Shown here: positions 9,290-17,188 of the stretch, piece after piece
Position numbering within the stretch: the stretch's first letter is position 1
Layout: each line of letters starts with the position of its first letter
Assembly: GCA_028279705.1 (NCBI GenBank)
Contig: JANQNF010000024.1
Location: 236,257 to 300,256, forward strand
Reading direction: 5' to 3'
DNA: 64,000 bases
Source: an archaeon
GTDB taxonomy: Archaea; Aenigmatarchaeota; Aenigmatarchaeia; QMZP01; JAFGSV01
The notes under the pieces: model-generated
Told to the model about the DNA's origin: nothing
Seen by the model: the letters and a program-made list of their open reading frames with translations, nothing else
Database searches by the model: none
Program-made: the position numbers and the translations under genes

Positions 9290-9406
9290 TTTCTACATTC
9301 ACCGTCCTCAATTTTTGACAGATCCCTTCTTTCGCATGGGATTTGAGTTCCTGAGGAGTGAATGATCGGTCTTTTGCGCGACAGAGCTGGATGAAAAAAG
9401 AAAGAG

Positions 9407-9602
9407 CGCCGAGGGCAGGATTTGAACCTGCACGTCCAAAAGGACACCAGATATCTTGCTCCTCATTCCCGCCGCCCTTTCCTGTAAACAGGAAGGTTTG
9501 GTCGGAGTCAAGCCATTAAGTCATCTCCAAAGTTCCACAAGGGAACCGGATCATAATATCTGATTCAAGTCTGGCGCATTAGCCAGATTCTGCCACCTCG
9601 GC
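9407..9602 (-). tRNA. tRNA-Ser(UGA) with a 111-nt intron
   Basis: The minus strand folds as a class II tRNA. The acceptor GCCGAGG pairs with CCTCGGC, discriminator G at 9407, D-arm, anticodon stem CCAGA/TCTGG, long variable arm GTCC-TTTT-GGAC and T-arm GCAGG/CCTGC. Exon 1 is 9564-9602, exon 2 is 9407-9452, and the intron is 9453-9563 at canonical position 37/38. The splice sites fit a bulge-helix-bulge: CTTG pairs with intron CAAG, with bulges AA^T and AT^A. The mature loop CTTGAAA gives anticodon UGA. G73 and the long variable arm agree with serine. No 3' CCA is encoded. Confidence 0.93.
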
Positions 9603-9664
9603 ACTGTTATTAATAGGGATTGCGTTTCTTTATAAAAATAGTGTACTGCGTATTTGTCGCATTT

Positions 9665-9919
9665 CTACCAATAATCGCTTCTTCTCCTGTCTACACCTTC
9701 GATTTTATGGAAATCCTCATCGATCTTTTCGGGTTTTTTCACTGTTATAAAGCCCATCTTCGTGAGTTCTGATACATCTTTTCCATCGTATGCTATTATC
9801 GTGGTTGAATCAAATCTATCTATGTTATATCTCTCGTTGAGATTATGGTATAGCCTTGAGCTTATCAATTGTGCGTGACCGGTTGGTGTATTATTTCGCT
9901 TCAAATATGTTTCCGCCAT
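9665..9919 (-). CDS. Small hypothetical protein
   Basis: A soluble 84-residue protein from the ATG at 9919; in-frame upstream starts exist at 9931 (ATG) and 9937 (GTG). The 9919 start is preferred because a minus-strand TATA element (CTTATAAAAT, about 9940-9950) lies about 25 nt upstream. It is rich in charged residues and ends in an Arg-rich RRRSDYW tail. No domain is recognised. It sits 5' of the tRNA-Ser gene and is AT-rich. Confidence 0.5.
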   Translation of the reverse strand: MAETYLKRNNTPTGHAQLISSRLYHNLNERYNIDRFDSTTIIAYDGKDVSELTKMGFITVKKPEKIDEDFHKIEGVDRRRSDYW

Positions 9920-9943
9920 GAAAGAATACATGTGCACTTAATT

Positions 9944-10126
9944 TTATAAGTCCATATTGTGCTTGAATGATGCTTTTTTTCTTCCCAAACTTCCCATTCC
10001 CCATCCATGGCCATGTTGGGAACTGTCTTGCCAATAACATGGTACGAAAGCTTGTTTATTGCAGTTGATGGACATACCCTTCCCCGAGACTGCCTCCTCG
10101 CATTTGGGGCATGTCGGTACCATCAT
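9944..10126 (-). CDS. Small Cys/His-containing protein
   Basis: A 60-residue protein starting MMVPTCPKCEEAVSG. One CPKC knuckle plus later Cys (INCNK, PCYW) and His residues (SSQHGHGWG) could form a single zinc site. An AAAGGAGAT Shine-Dalgarno sits just upstream of the ATG, an unusually good translation signal for this window, which supports a real gene despite its size. Function unknown. Confidence 0.55.
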   Translation of the reverse strand: MMVPTCPKCEEAVSGKGMSINCNKQAFVPCYWQDSSQHGHGWGMGSLGRKKASFKHNMDL

Positions 10127-10163
10127 AATCTCCTTTTACGCAGTCATAAAACATCTTTACTTC

Positions 10164-11000
10164 TTATCGATTTAAATCATTTAGAAATACCCTGTCCGTC
10201 CTTGCCACGGTATCACCCTTGCTCACGTATTTTGCAAGACAGACTATCCTCCCCGCTTCGTTGAAAACGACTATGTAATCGTCTTCTTCCACGTTACCGT
10301 CAGCTTCCTTTACGAATTCCTTCTTCACCGGAGCGCCGTTTCTGACGAGTTTTTCCTTGTCTTCCTTTATGACGAGCCTTGGCAGCTTTAGCGGTTCCAG
10401 GGCGTCCTCGATCGGCATCAGCAGCTGCCTTATCGTGTTTTCGGACATATCATTTAGTTGATCAATGGTAACGGAATTCTCGGCATTAAACGGTCCCACT
10501 TTCGTCCTGCGAAGCTCTGTCAGGTGTGCACCACATCCAAGCTTCTCCCCTGCGTCGTGTGCGATCTTTCGTATGTACGTGCCGGCTTCGCAGAGCACGC
10601 GGAACTTAACGTCGCGCTCATTCTTCTCCACGACCTCGATCTCATGGACCTTCCTTATCCTGGGCTTTCTTGCAACGGCAGACTTTACCGGGGGCGTCTG
10701 CGTTATTTCGCCTACAAACGTCGAAAGAACGTCTTCTACCCGCTTTCTGTCAACATCCCCGTGAACCTTCATGACACCAACGTATTCCTTGTCAAGGCCA
10801 GTGAGAACAGGCATGGCTTTCCTGGCCTCGCCAAGCGCTATCAGAAGGAGACCCGTGGCGTTAGGGTCAAGCGTTCCGGAGTGTCCCGCTTTCCTGACCC
10901 CGAGAATCTTTGACACATTCTCGACTACGTCAAATGATGTAGGTCCCTTGGGCTTGTCTATCAGTATGACAGAATTGTGAAGCAGGCTTTCAAGCGTCAT
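10164..11000 (-). CDS. truB: tRNA/rRNA pseudouridine synthase, TruB/Cbf5 family
   Basis: The 278-residue protein has the KPKGPTSFDVV motif near the N-terminus and HSGTLDPNATG (40-50) with the catalytic aspartate D45. Later come KEYVG, the CEAGTYIRKIAHD motif and a C-terminal PUA-like region (about 195-270). In archaea this is Cbf5, which makes pseudouridine 55 of tRNA and, with Nop10, Gar1 and L7Ae, rRNA pseudouridines guided by H/ACA RNA. It is somewhat shorter than typical Cbf5 (about 330), mainly at the C-terminus. It starts at ATG 11000. Confidence 0.93.
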   Translation of the reverse strand: MTLESLLHNSVILIDKPKGPTSFDVVENVSKILGVRKAGHSGTLDPNATGLLLIALGEARKAMPVLTGLDKEYVGVMKVHGDVDRKRVEDVLSTFVGEITQTPPVKSAVARKPRIRKVHEIEVVEKNERDVKFRVLCEAGTYIRKIAHDAGEKLGCGAHLTELRRTKVGPFNAENSVTIDQLNDMSENTIRQLLMPIEDALEPLKLPRLVIKEDKEKLVRNGAPVKKEFVKEADGNVEEDDYIVVFNEAGRIVCLAKYVSKGDTVARTDRVFLNDLNR

Positions 11001-11041
11001 GGTTTAATTTACCCCAGAACTAGGTTAAATATACTGATCAA

Positions 11042-11248
11042 TCAGTACGATCTTAGAGGGTTAGGTATAGAATTCGTGTCACTTAAACTGAACGCCTGGA
11101 CTCCCAAATCATTCGAAAGTGCGTCCAGTATCTTCTTACTATTGTCTCCGCCGTATCTTTCCAGCGCAATTCGAATTTTGGTTCCAAGTGCTACATTTTC
11201 ATCTTCAAATCTTATCTCTTCTGTGTAATTATTCCCGTTAACTTTCAT
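11042..11248 (-). CDS. Small hypothetical protein
   Basis: A 68-residue protein preceded by a good Shine-Dalgarno (TTGGAGAT just before the ATG). The sequence MKVNGNNYTEEIRFEDENV followed by a helical RIALERYGGDNSKKILDAL suggests a small alpha/beta fold. No family is recognised. It lies 41 nt upstream of truB on the same strand and may be co-transcribed. Confidence 0.5.
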   Translation of the reverse strand: MKVNGNNYTEEIRFEDENVALGTKIRIALERYGGDNSKKILDALSNDLGVQAFSLSDTNSIPNPLRSY

Positions 11249-11269
11249 ATCTCCAATTCTTCAGGTTCC

Positions 11270-11279
11270 CTTATATTCC
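11270..11279 (+). promoter_or_regulatory. TATA element of the pentapeptide-like gene
   Basis: CTTATATTCC is centred about 30 nt before the ATG at 11304, with no Shine-Dalgarno in between. This is consistent with a leaderless start. Confidence 0.4.
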
Positions 11280-11303
11280 TATGCTAAATAAAGTATATAC
11301 CTC

Positions 11304-12386
11304 ATGCATATTGTATTTACAGTCGGTACGGAACTTTTCCCCCTTAAAAAGTTTTCTGTGATTAGTAAACTCATGAATTACGCCAGGCACGTCATGGGGG
11401 AAGATAATCTCACGAAGATGAGTGGCGATGAGTTCGTAACAAAGCTTCTTTCGGGTGAGAAGGACCTTCGGCACATATACGTAGAAGACTGGTTCGACCT
11501 TTCCGGCCATGACGGATTCGGCGAACTCAACGAATATTTCCGTTCAGAATATGCAGGCAGGAGGAGGCTTGCCGACGCTCAGTGTAAAAAGGAAGATACG
11601 GGCTACTGCATGGACGGCGGGGGTCTCCCCATGGTAGACCATGACGAAAGGGTCGACATCAGCGGCTCCCGCATCATGCACATGAATGCGAGAGGACTAT
11701 ATATGCCCTTTCTCATTGCCCAGGGTTCGCAGCTTTCCTATTCCGATTTCAGTTCAGGAATCCTGGACTTTTCTGATTTTTTCGGTTCTGCAATGGCTTC
11801 TGTTCTGATGCGCGATGCCCGTATAAGGAAATGCAACTTTAGCGGGTGCTACATGCCGATGTCTGATTTCATGCACGCCAGGGCAAGGGGAAGCGACTTT
11901 TCGCACTCGGACATAGAGGATTCAATCATGTTTTACATCAACGCTCCGTACAGCTTCTGGAACGGAGCTGAAATGAACAAAGGCACGAATTTCTACCGTG
12001 CTGTTATAACTTGTGCAGATTTCGATAAATCACGCATAGATTCATCGATTTTCCAGAAAGTCATGGGGGAGAATGCCAAATTCAACCATGTCTACGTCGC
12101 CGGCTTACCAGACTTTTCATATTCGTTCATCAAGAACGCCAAGTTCACCGGAACGGATACGAAATCTATAAAAACGACCGGGGCTTTCGTGGCAGGTACG
12201 CCCTTTGAACAGTCTTACGATGACCCACAAATCATTGAAAGGAAGCCTGAGTTGTTTCCGCGCCTGAACATAGAGACTGGAAAAACTGAATGGGACGAAG
12301 GTGACCCGCACGTCCAGTACAGGATAGAGGCAGCTATAAGAATGATTTCGTATATGAACGGCCTGCCGTGCACCTTCGACACGTGA
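11304..12386 (+). CDS. Pentapeptide-repeat-like protein
   Basis: A 360-residue protein whose middle (about 120-280) runs in five-residue steps with aromatic or small residues inward: LSYSDFSSGILDFSDFFGSA, CNFSGCYMPMSDF, SDFSHSDIEDS, AKFNHVYVAGLPDFSYSF. This is the A(D/N)LxF right-handed quadrilateral beta-helix pattern, although irregular. A conserved-looking N-terminal helical domain (about 1-110) and a C-terminal segment flank it. Such proteins act as scaffolds or DNA mimics; the role here is unknown. The stop overlaps a long reading frame for the next gene, whose preferred ATG lies 33 nt downstream. Confidence 0.65.
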   Translation: MHIVFTVGTELFPLKKFSVISKLMNYARHVMGEDNLTKMSGDEFVTKLLSGEKDLRHIYVEDWFDLSGHDGFGELNEYFRSEYAGRRRLADAQCKKEDTGYCMDGGGLPMVDHDERVDISGSRIMHMNARGLYMPFLIAQGSQLSYSDFSSGILDFSDFFGSAMASVLMRDARIRKCNFSGCYMPMSDFMHARARGSDFSHSDIEDSIMFYINAPYSFWNGAEMNKGTNFYRAVITCADFDKSRIDSSIFQKVMGENAKFNHVYVAGLPDFSYSFIKNAKFTGTDTKSIKTTGAFVAGTPFEQSYDDPQIIERKPELFPRLNIETGKTEWDEGDPHVQYRIEAAIRMISYMNGLPCTFDT

Positions 12387-12418
12387 ACAAATTTACATTG
12401 CTGCATGCAATAATAATC

Positions 12419-13213
12419 ATGCGCGTCGAAAGCTACGAACTTCAGATAGCAAAAACCTGCAGGAAATGCTACACAATGTTCGATTATACGAGGAACTACT
12501 GCTGTGCAAAAGACAACGAGTCCTGCTTCGCTGACGAGCTTCTGGTGAAGAAGGGAGTGCAGCAGGACGGCAAGATGGCAGAGAAGCTTTTCATTACAGG
12601 CAGGATAGACCAGTCCAGAAATATCACCAGCATGAAAATGCATCGCGGGAGGTTCAGGAATGAGTGCATGGTGTTCAACTACAGGCCACCCGGGTGCAGG
12701 TCGCACTTCTGCTGGCGCTGGAACGAATACATAAAAGGGCATCCAAAGGACATGGTTTATGCAAACCTGAATGTCGTCTCAAGGAAAACCCTTTTCGACA
12801 CGCTTCGAAGAGAGTTCGAGTATGGGATCAAACTTGCCTATCCCGGAGGCTTCATAGTATACGTTTCTGATGAGAATGACTGTGAAAAGCTAAAAAATGA
12901 CATAGAGAAATTACTCGACGGGATGAAGATAGAGCACTTCGCCTCCAATGCGCATCTCATGAACCCAGAGAAGAACGAAAAGCCCGGGGTTGAGATAATA
13001 GTGGACACCGAGGGCATACTTCAAAAGCAGGGACTTTTCAACACGATAATAAACAACAACATGTTCATGCTCGTACGGATGAAGATGAGCATGGCGTCTG
13101 CCGGTCACGGGCATTCGAATATAATGATAACTACTGCGGACCCGGAAAAGATCGCTACTGAAACGCCCGCATCGCTTAAGTCGTTTCACGCGCTGATGGC
13201 GTTCCAGTTATAG
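12419..13213 (+). CDS. Cys-rich protein, possible metal- or Fe-S-binding, unknown function
   Basis: 264 residues from the ATG at 12419 (an in-frame ATG at 12368 would overlap the upstream gene). The N-terminal third has CRKCYTMF, then NYCCAKDNESC, and later ECMVFNYRPPGCRSHFCW. The RPPGCR-x3-C element loosely recalls the RPxxCRxxPC motif of YkgJ-type zinc/iron-binding proteins, but the full family pattern is not met. The C-terminal two thirds look like an alpha/beta domain. It probably forms an operon with the pentapeptide-like gene. No function is assigned. Confidence 0.6.
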   Translation: MRVESYELQIAKTCRKCYTMFDYTRNYCCAKDNESCFADELLVKKGVQQDGKMAEKLFITGRIDQSRNITSMKMHRGRFRNECMVFNYRPPGCRSHFCWRWNEYIKGHPKDMVYANLNVVSRKTLFDTLRREFEYGIKLAYPGGFIVYVSDENDCEKLKNDIEKLLDGMKIEHFASNAHLMNPEKNEKPGVEIIVDTEGILQKQGLFNTIINNNMFMLVRMKMSMASAGHGHSNIMITTADPEKIATETPASLKSFHALMAFQL

Positions 13214-13260
13214 AAACATATTTAAAAGGTCGTCTCAATGTAAATTAAGAAGTGATGTAA

Positions 13261-13437
13261 ATGCCAAAACAGAGATTCCCTGAAGCTGAGGAAAGGCTTT
13301 TCCACAGGGTTTTCATATGCATGAAATGCGGAGCCAAGATACGTTCAGACCTCCTGAAGGTCAGGGACGGCAAGGCAAAATGCAGGCAGTGCAAGACAAA
13401 GCAGCTCAGACCGAAGCATAAAGAACATAAGGCTTGA
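13261..13437 (+). CDS. rpl40e: Large ribosomal subunit protein eL40
   Basis: A 58-residue protein beginning MPKQRFPEAEERLFHRVFIC. It has a zinc-binding CMKCGAK knuckle and a second CRQC knuckle followed by KQLRPKHKEHK, the pattern of archaeal L40e (FPEAExRL, CxKC, CRxCG, LRPK). It is a component of the 50S subunit. It sits directly upstream of the UbiA-family gene (10 nt) and is preceded by the AT-rich TTTAAAAGG near 13220. Confidence 0.9.
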   Translation: MPKQRFPEAEERLFHRVFICMKCGAKIRSDLLKVRDGKAKCRQCKTKQLRPKHKEHKA

Positions 13438-13447
13438 GGTTAGTCCC

Positions 13448-14323
13448 ATGTGGCCGTTACTTGAAATGATGAGACCACTTAATTGTGCGATGTCAACTTT
13501 CAGTGCAGTCATCGGTGCAGTTCTCGTGACCGTTGCCTTTTCCCCGCAGGTTTTCCTGGCATTGGCTGCAGTTTTTCTCATAACCGGTGCGGGTAATGTC
13601 ATCAATGATTACATAGACGTAGACTCTGACAGGATAAACCGGCCGCGAAGGCCCATACCATCAGGAAGGGTGAAAAAACGGACAGCTCTTCTTTACAGCA
13701 TACTCCTTTTTGCTGCGGGCATACTTATCACTGTTGCCATGAACAACGTTCTTTGTTTAATCATAGCCGCTGTAAACACACTCGTACTGATAGTCTATTC
13801 GTCCCACCTCCAGAACAAGGTCCTTTTCGGAAACTTCGCAGTGGCATACCTTGCCAGCTCCACGATCCTTTTCGGAGGCGCTGCGGCAGGCGACGTCACA
13901 GTCCCGCTTCTTCTGATGCTACTTGCAGGACTTGCGACGTTTTCAAGGGAGATAGTCAAGGATCTTGAGGATCTCCAGGGCGACAGGACGTCTTTTCTTA
14001 AGAAGATGACTTCCAGGATGAAGGAATCATTCGGTGACAGGTTCAGGGTGGGCACATCCGGCATAAAGCTCAAGTACAAGACCATATACGCCATACTTTT
14101 CGCTTCATTCAGCCTGTGGCTTGCTATAGTGATCTCGATAATACCATACGCGTGGGGGATCCTCGGCGATTTCTATCTTGCCGTCCTCGTTCCGACTGAC
14201 GCGGTATTCGTTCTCGCATCGCTTGTACTGATACACCGAAGGAACTATAAACTCGTAAGCAAGTTGATAAAGATAGGCATGGCTCTTGGACTCATTGCTT
14301 TCCTTGTCGGTGCAGCCTTCTGA
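13448..14323 (+). CDS. Digeranylgeranylglyceryl phosphate synthase (UbiA prenyltransferase family)
   Basis: A 291-residue membrane protein with seven to nine hydrophobic segments and the two Asp-rich prenyltransferase motifs NDYIDVDSD (53-61) and DLEDLQGD (172-179). The DVDSDRINRPRRPIPSGR context is typical of the archaeal enzyme that adds the second geranylgeranyl chain to geranylgeranylglyceryl phosphate in ether-lipid synthesis. Other UbiA branches (menaquinone, protohaem) are less likely in this context. It follows eL40 by 10 nt, so the two are probably co-transcribed. Confidence 0.88.
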   Translation: MWPLLEMMRPLNCAMSTFSAVIGAVLVTVAFSPQVFLALAAVFLITGAGNVINDYIDVDSDRINRPRRPIPSGRVKKRTALLYSILLFAAGILITVAMNNVLCLIIAAVNTLVLIVYSSHLQNKVLFGNFAVAYLASSTILFGGAAAGDVTVPLLLMLLAGLATFSREIVKDLEDLQGDRTSFLKKMTSRMKESFGDRFRVGTSGIKLKYKTIYAILFASFSLWLAIVISIIPYAWGILGDFYLAVLVPTDAVFVLASLVLIHRRNYKLVSKLIKIGMALGLIAFLVGAAF

Positions 14324-14372
14324 ATTCTAGCAGAAAAAACATTAATTATAGAAAACGCAAATATTATACTGT

Positions 14373-16448
14373 ATGACAAAACCGCGAAAAATGCTGAACC
14401 AATGTTTACTGTGCATTTTTTCAGTCCTGTTCATCTGCACTCATGCATCGGCCCAGATGACCCACCAGGCAGCCGAGATAGAAGCCGGGACGATAGGTGG
14501 TACACTTACCGTGGAAGAGCCGGTCGGCTACAGCGTTGGCAGGGTTGGGATAGGCGATAGCACGCCGTCCACCGCACTGGACGTAAACGGGGACGTCCAT
14601 GTGCCTTCGGGAAGGTCGTACAGGATAGGCTCGCTCAACGACAGGAGCTACCGCTTGAGGTTGCACCTGTCCAGTTCTACAAAGGATGCTTACATAGACT
14701 ACTACGACGACCTGCATTTCAGGTCAGGGTCGTCAAGCAGCAGCGACAGGGTTATATTCAAGTCCAACGGCAGGGTGGGGATAGGTGAATTCAACCCTTC
14801 TGCAAAGCTTGAGGTCAGTGGTGACATACTCGCTGATATCATCAGCATAACATCCACTGCCAACATCAACGAGATATGCGACGAGGCTGGCCAGAACTGC
14901 AAAGACGTTTCCGGCGGATGGTCTACTGGTGCTACCCAGACTTTAAGCGTTTCTGACGGCACGATAACGCTCTCTGACGGCGGAGGCAGCGTTGACTGTG
15001 AAGAGATAACTGGGGATGCCGGCCTTTGTGACAGCGTTGATGATGTCGGCGTGGGTTCCTGTACAGACGTTAACGACTGTGACATAACTGCAGAGGACGT
15101 CTCGTGCACGGGCTGCGTTGATGCAACAGACGTCAGTGCCAGCATAGGTACCTGCAGCAACATATGCACGGACGCCGACAGCAATGCAAAGACGCTGTGT
15201 GCTGATAATGAATTCCTCGCAGGAGACACGACTACTGACTGCTGGACAGCTACGGAGATAGTTACGGCAGGGGGCGGAAGCGGTGGCGGCAGCAGTTTCT
15301 GGGAGAGCAGCATCTACGGGATAAAGTACGCTTCCGGAAACGTCGGTGTTGAGAGGGACCCAAGAAACAACATCGAGTTTGACGTTTCAGGTGACATAAG
15401 GGCGACTGGTACAATATGTGACACGAACGGGTGCATAGGCAGTGGTTCGGGTGATGGCCATTCACTCGACGCTTCCGACGGAAGTCCTGCCAACGCGGTT
15501 TATGTCGACAGTGCAGGGGATGTTGGGATAGGTACAACATCAGCAACTGCTGCCCTTCACATAAGGGACACTTCCATTGACGGTACTCCGGGCGTCAGCG
15601 GTGTCCAGATAGCTGGCGGCGGAAGCTATGCTGCAATAGAGCTTACCGGAACCAGCGGAGGATACATCGACTTCAATAACGAACCTGACAGTTCGGACTA
15701 TGATGCAAGGATAATAGTCTGGGATGGATACGAAGACAGGCTTGACATCGACGGGGCAGGACTTGCCGCTTCGAGCTACTGTGACGAGAACGGCATGGGC
15801 TGTGTTGATGCAAGCACGCTCAGGAGAAGGGCGAAGTGCCCGCTTTATACTGCAGACAGGAATCTTCACAGGTACGGCCACTGGTCGTGGAGGTCAGGTA
15901 ATACCCTGATTCAGTTATATGACGGCTTTGTCAACACTTACGGAGTCAATGTCGAAGAAAACACTGCAAATAACGATGAGTGGCTTGTATGGGACTATTG
16001 CACGGAGAATTCAGACGGCACGGTTACATTCAACAACCCAAGGCTTGTCGACGGCAATGACAACAGATGCTTCCATCCAGGCAATCCTGGCAGCAGCAAC
16101 TACAGGAACGGCTTTTTCCTTGCGTCAAATAAAGCGGGCGAGTGTACCATCGGTTCTCATTCACGCTTCCGTCCTCTCAGCACCAACACAAGGAGCATGT
16201 TCTGCTACGAGCTGGGTTTCACCGGAGGTGCATCGTCATACACTTCAACATCACATAACACTTGGTACTATGCGACATATTCCACCACCAACGGGTACAC
16301 GGACGGCTACTGGGTGAGGAGCGGAAACGGGAACAAAGGTTCAAAGTCGGGCATGATACGTACCGTGACGTGCAAGGCACCTTCAGTTGACTGCTCACTT
16401 ACGCGTCCACCGACCTGTATAATTCCAGGCGACTTCTACCTATCCTGA
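14373..16448 (+). CDS. Secreted fibre-like modular surface protein (paralog A)
   Basis: A 691-residue protein with an N-terminal signal peptide and a probable cleavage site at ASAQ-MTHQA. The body contains tail-fibre-like units VGIGxxxPSxxLDVxGD (near residues 55, 135 and 385), a Gly/Ser/Asp-rich stalk and a cysteine-bearing segment NEICDEAGQNCKDVSGGW. The C-terminal 180 residues (from CPLYTADRNLHRYGHWSW) form a distinct globular tip with paired cysteines. A paralog at 26580 shares the N-terminal two thirds but not the tip. A stalk plus variable receptor-binding tip is the likely layout of an adhesin; this is inferred from architecture. The preceding ATTATACTGT suggests a short or absent leader. 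Confidence 0.7.
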   Translation: MTKPRKMLNQCLLCIFSVLFICTHASAQMTHQAAEIEAGTIGGTLTVEEPVGYSVGRVGIGDSTPSTALDVNGDVHVPSGRSYRIGSLNDRSYRLRLHLSSSTKDAYIDYYDDLHFRSGSSSSSDRVIFKSNGRVGIGEFNPSAKLEVSGDILADIISITSTANINEICDEAGQNCKDVSGGWSTGATQTLSVSDGTITLSDGGGSVDCEEITGDAGLCDSVDDVGVGSCTDVNDCDITAEDVSCTGCVDATDVSASIGTCSNICTDADSNAKTLCADNEFLAGDTTTDCWTATEIVTAGGGSGGGSSFWESSIYGIKYASGNVGVERDPRNNIEFDVSGDIRATGTICDTNGCIGSGSGDGHSLDASDGSPANAVYVDSAGDVGIGTTSATAALHIRDTSIDGTPGVSGVQIAGGGSYAAIELTGTSGGYIDFNNEPDSSDYDARIIVWDGYEDRLDIDGAGLAASSYCDENGMGCVDASTLRRRAKCPLYTADRNLHRYGHWSWRSGNTLIQLYDGFVNTYGVNVEENTANNDEWLVWDYCTENSDGTVTFNNPRLVDGNDNRCFHPGNPGSSNYRNGFFLASNKAGECTIGSHSRFRPLSTNTRSMFCYELGFTGGASSYTSTSHNTWYYATYSTTNGYTDGYWVRSGNGNKGSKSGMIRTVTCKAPSVDCSLTRPPTCIIPGDFYLS

Positions 16449-16506
16449 CTGAAAGATGCCACTTTATCGGTATCACATTTTTAAGAAAGCTATGTCAATT
16501 CACAAT

Positions 16507-16821
16507 ATGGGACTTTACAAGTACGTTACGAACAGGACCCTGCCAAACAAGGCGGGTGAAGAGAAAGGGAAGATAAAGGTACTGGTGCCAAACGACTCTG
16601 ATACAGCCCAGGTTGACTATGTTTGTCCCGAATGTGAGTTCTCTGAGCATAGAGAGCAGGAATGGGCGAGGCCTTTCGTGGTCACTTGCTCCAAATGCAA
16701 CGCCAATATCAAAATACCCAAGCTCAAGGAAGAGATGAAGAAAGAGAAGCAGAGGGAGAAGCAAAAACAGAAGCGCCTCGAAAAGAAGATGCTGGAAGAG
16801 CGAAGAGCGAACAGCAGCTAG
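16507..16821 (+). CDS. Zinc-ribbon protein with basic coiled-coil tail
   Basis: 104 residues from the ATG at 16507 (MGLYKYVTNRTLPN); an in-frame ATG exists at 16456, but the TATA-like CATTTTTAAGAA near 16477-16488 favours the later start. A four-Cys zinc ribbon (VCPEC and TCSKC) is followed by a highly charged Lys/Glu/Arg coiled coil of about 40 residues. The layout suggests a nucleic-acid- or ribosome-associated small protein. No specific family is recognised. Confidence 0.65.
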   Translation: MGLYKYVTNRTLPNKAGEEKGKIKVLVPNDSDTAQVDYVCPECEFSEHREQEWARPFVVTCSKCNANIKIPKLKEEMKKEKQREKQKQKRLEKKMLEERRANSS

Positions 16822-17188
16822 CGTCTTATTATATAAACATATAGCTTTTTCGGTGCATCTTTCAAGAACCCAGGTGCTCCGCCCCTCCCACAGGCTCGGT
16901 GGCGTTTGTTTGTTTTGAATCAAATTTTTACAAAAAAATAGTATAAACATATAATAATACACATACCAGTACAAACATATAATAAAACCACTGATAACGA
17001 TTACGCAACGAAAATGCCCAAAACATGAAACTTCCAGAAATTCGAAAATGCCGCCTTATTGTAGATACGTAATATGTACTGGAAAAAATTTTGCGAATTT
17101 TTCATAACTGTATGGGACCGCTTTCTGCAATTTTTCCGGATTATTACCCCCAGTTATGGCATTTTGGAAGTTATGGGCAGAAATAAGC
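16822..17188. other. Intergenic region with repeated AAACATATA motifs
   Basis: This is the longest gap without a gene in the window (367 bp). It holds three copies of AAACATATA at 16835-16843, 16945-16953 and 16973-16981, a GC-rich patch at about 16868-16910, and AT-rich DNA to the end of the convergent MFS gene. No tRNA, convincing box C/D elements or coding potential were seen. Confidence 0.4.

Noticed and set aside
9290-9406. Possible box C/D RNA near GTGAATGATCGG
   Set aside because: No properly spaced C (RTGATGA) and D (CTGA) boxes with a terminal stem could be found on either strand.
16868-16912. GC-rich patch GCCCCTCCCACAGGCTCGG resembling the tRNA-Thr end CCCTCCCGAGGCTT
   Set aside because: The match needs an insertion and has no core or P' arm nearby; it is likely chance in a GC-rich patch.
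16495-16974. 159-codon minus-strand frame overlapping the zinc-ribbon gene
   Set aside because: It runs antisense through the coding, coiled-coil part of the 16507 gene and its translation is low-complexity without a start signal.
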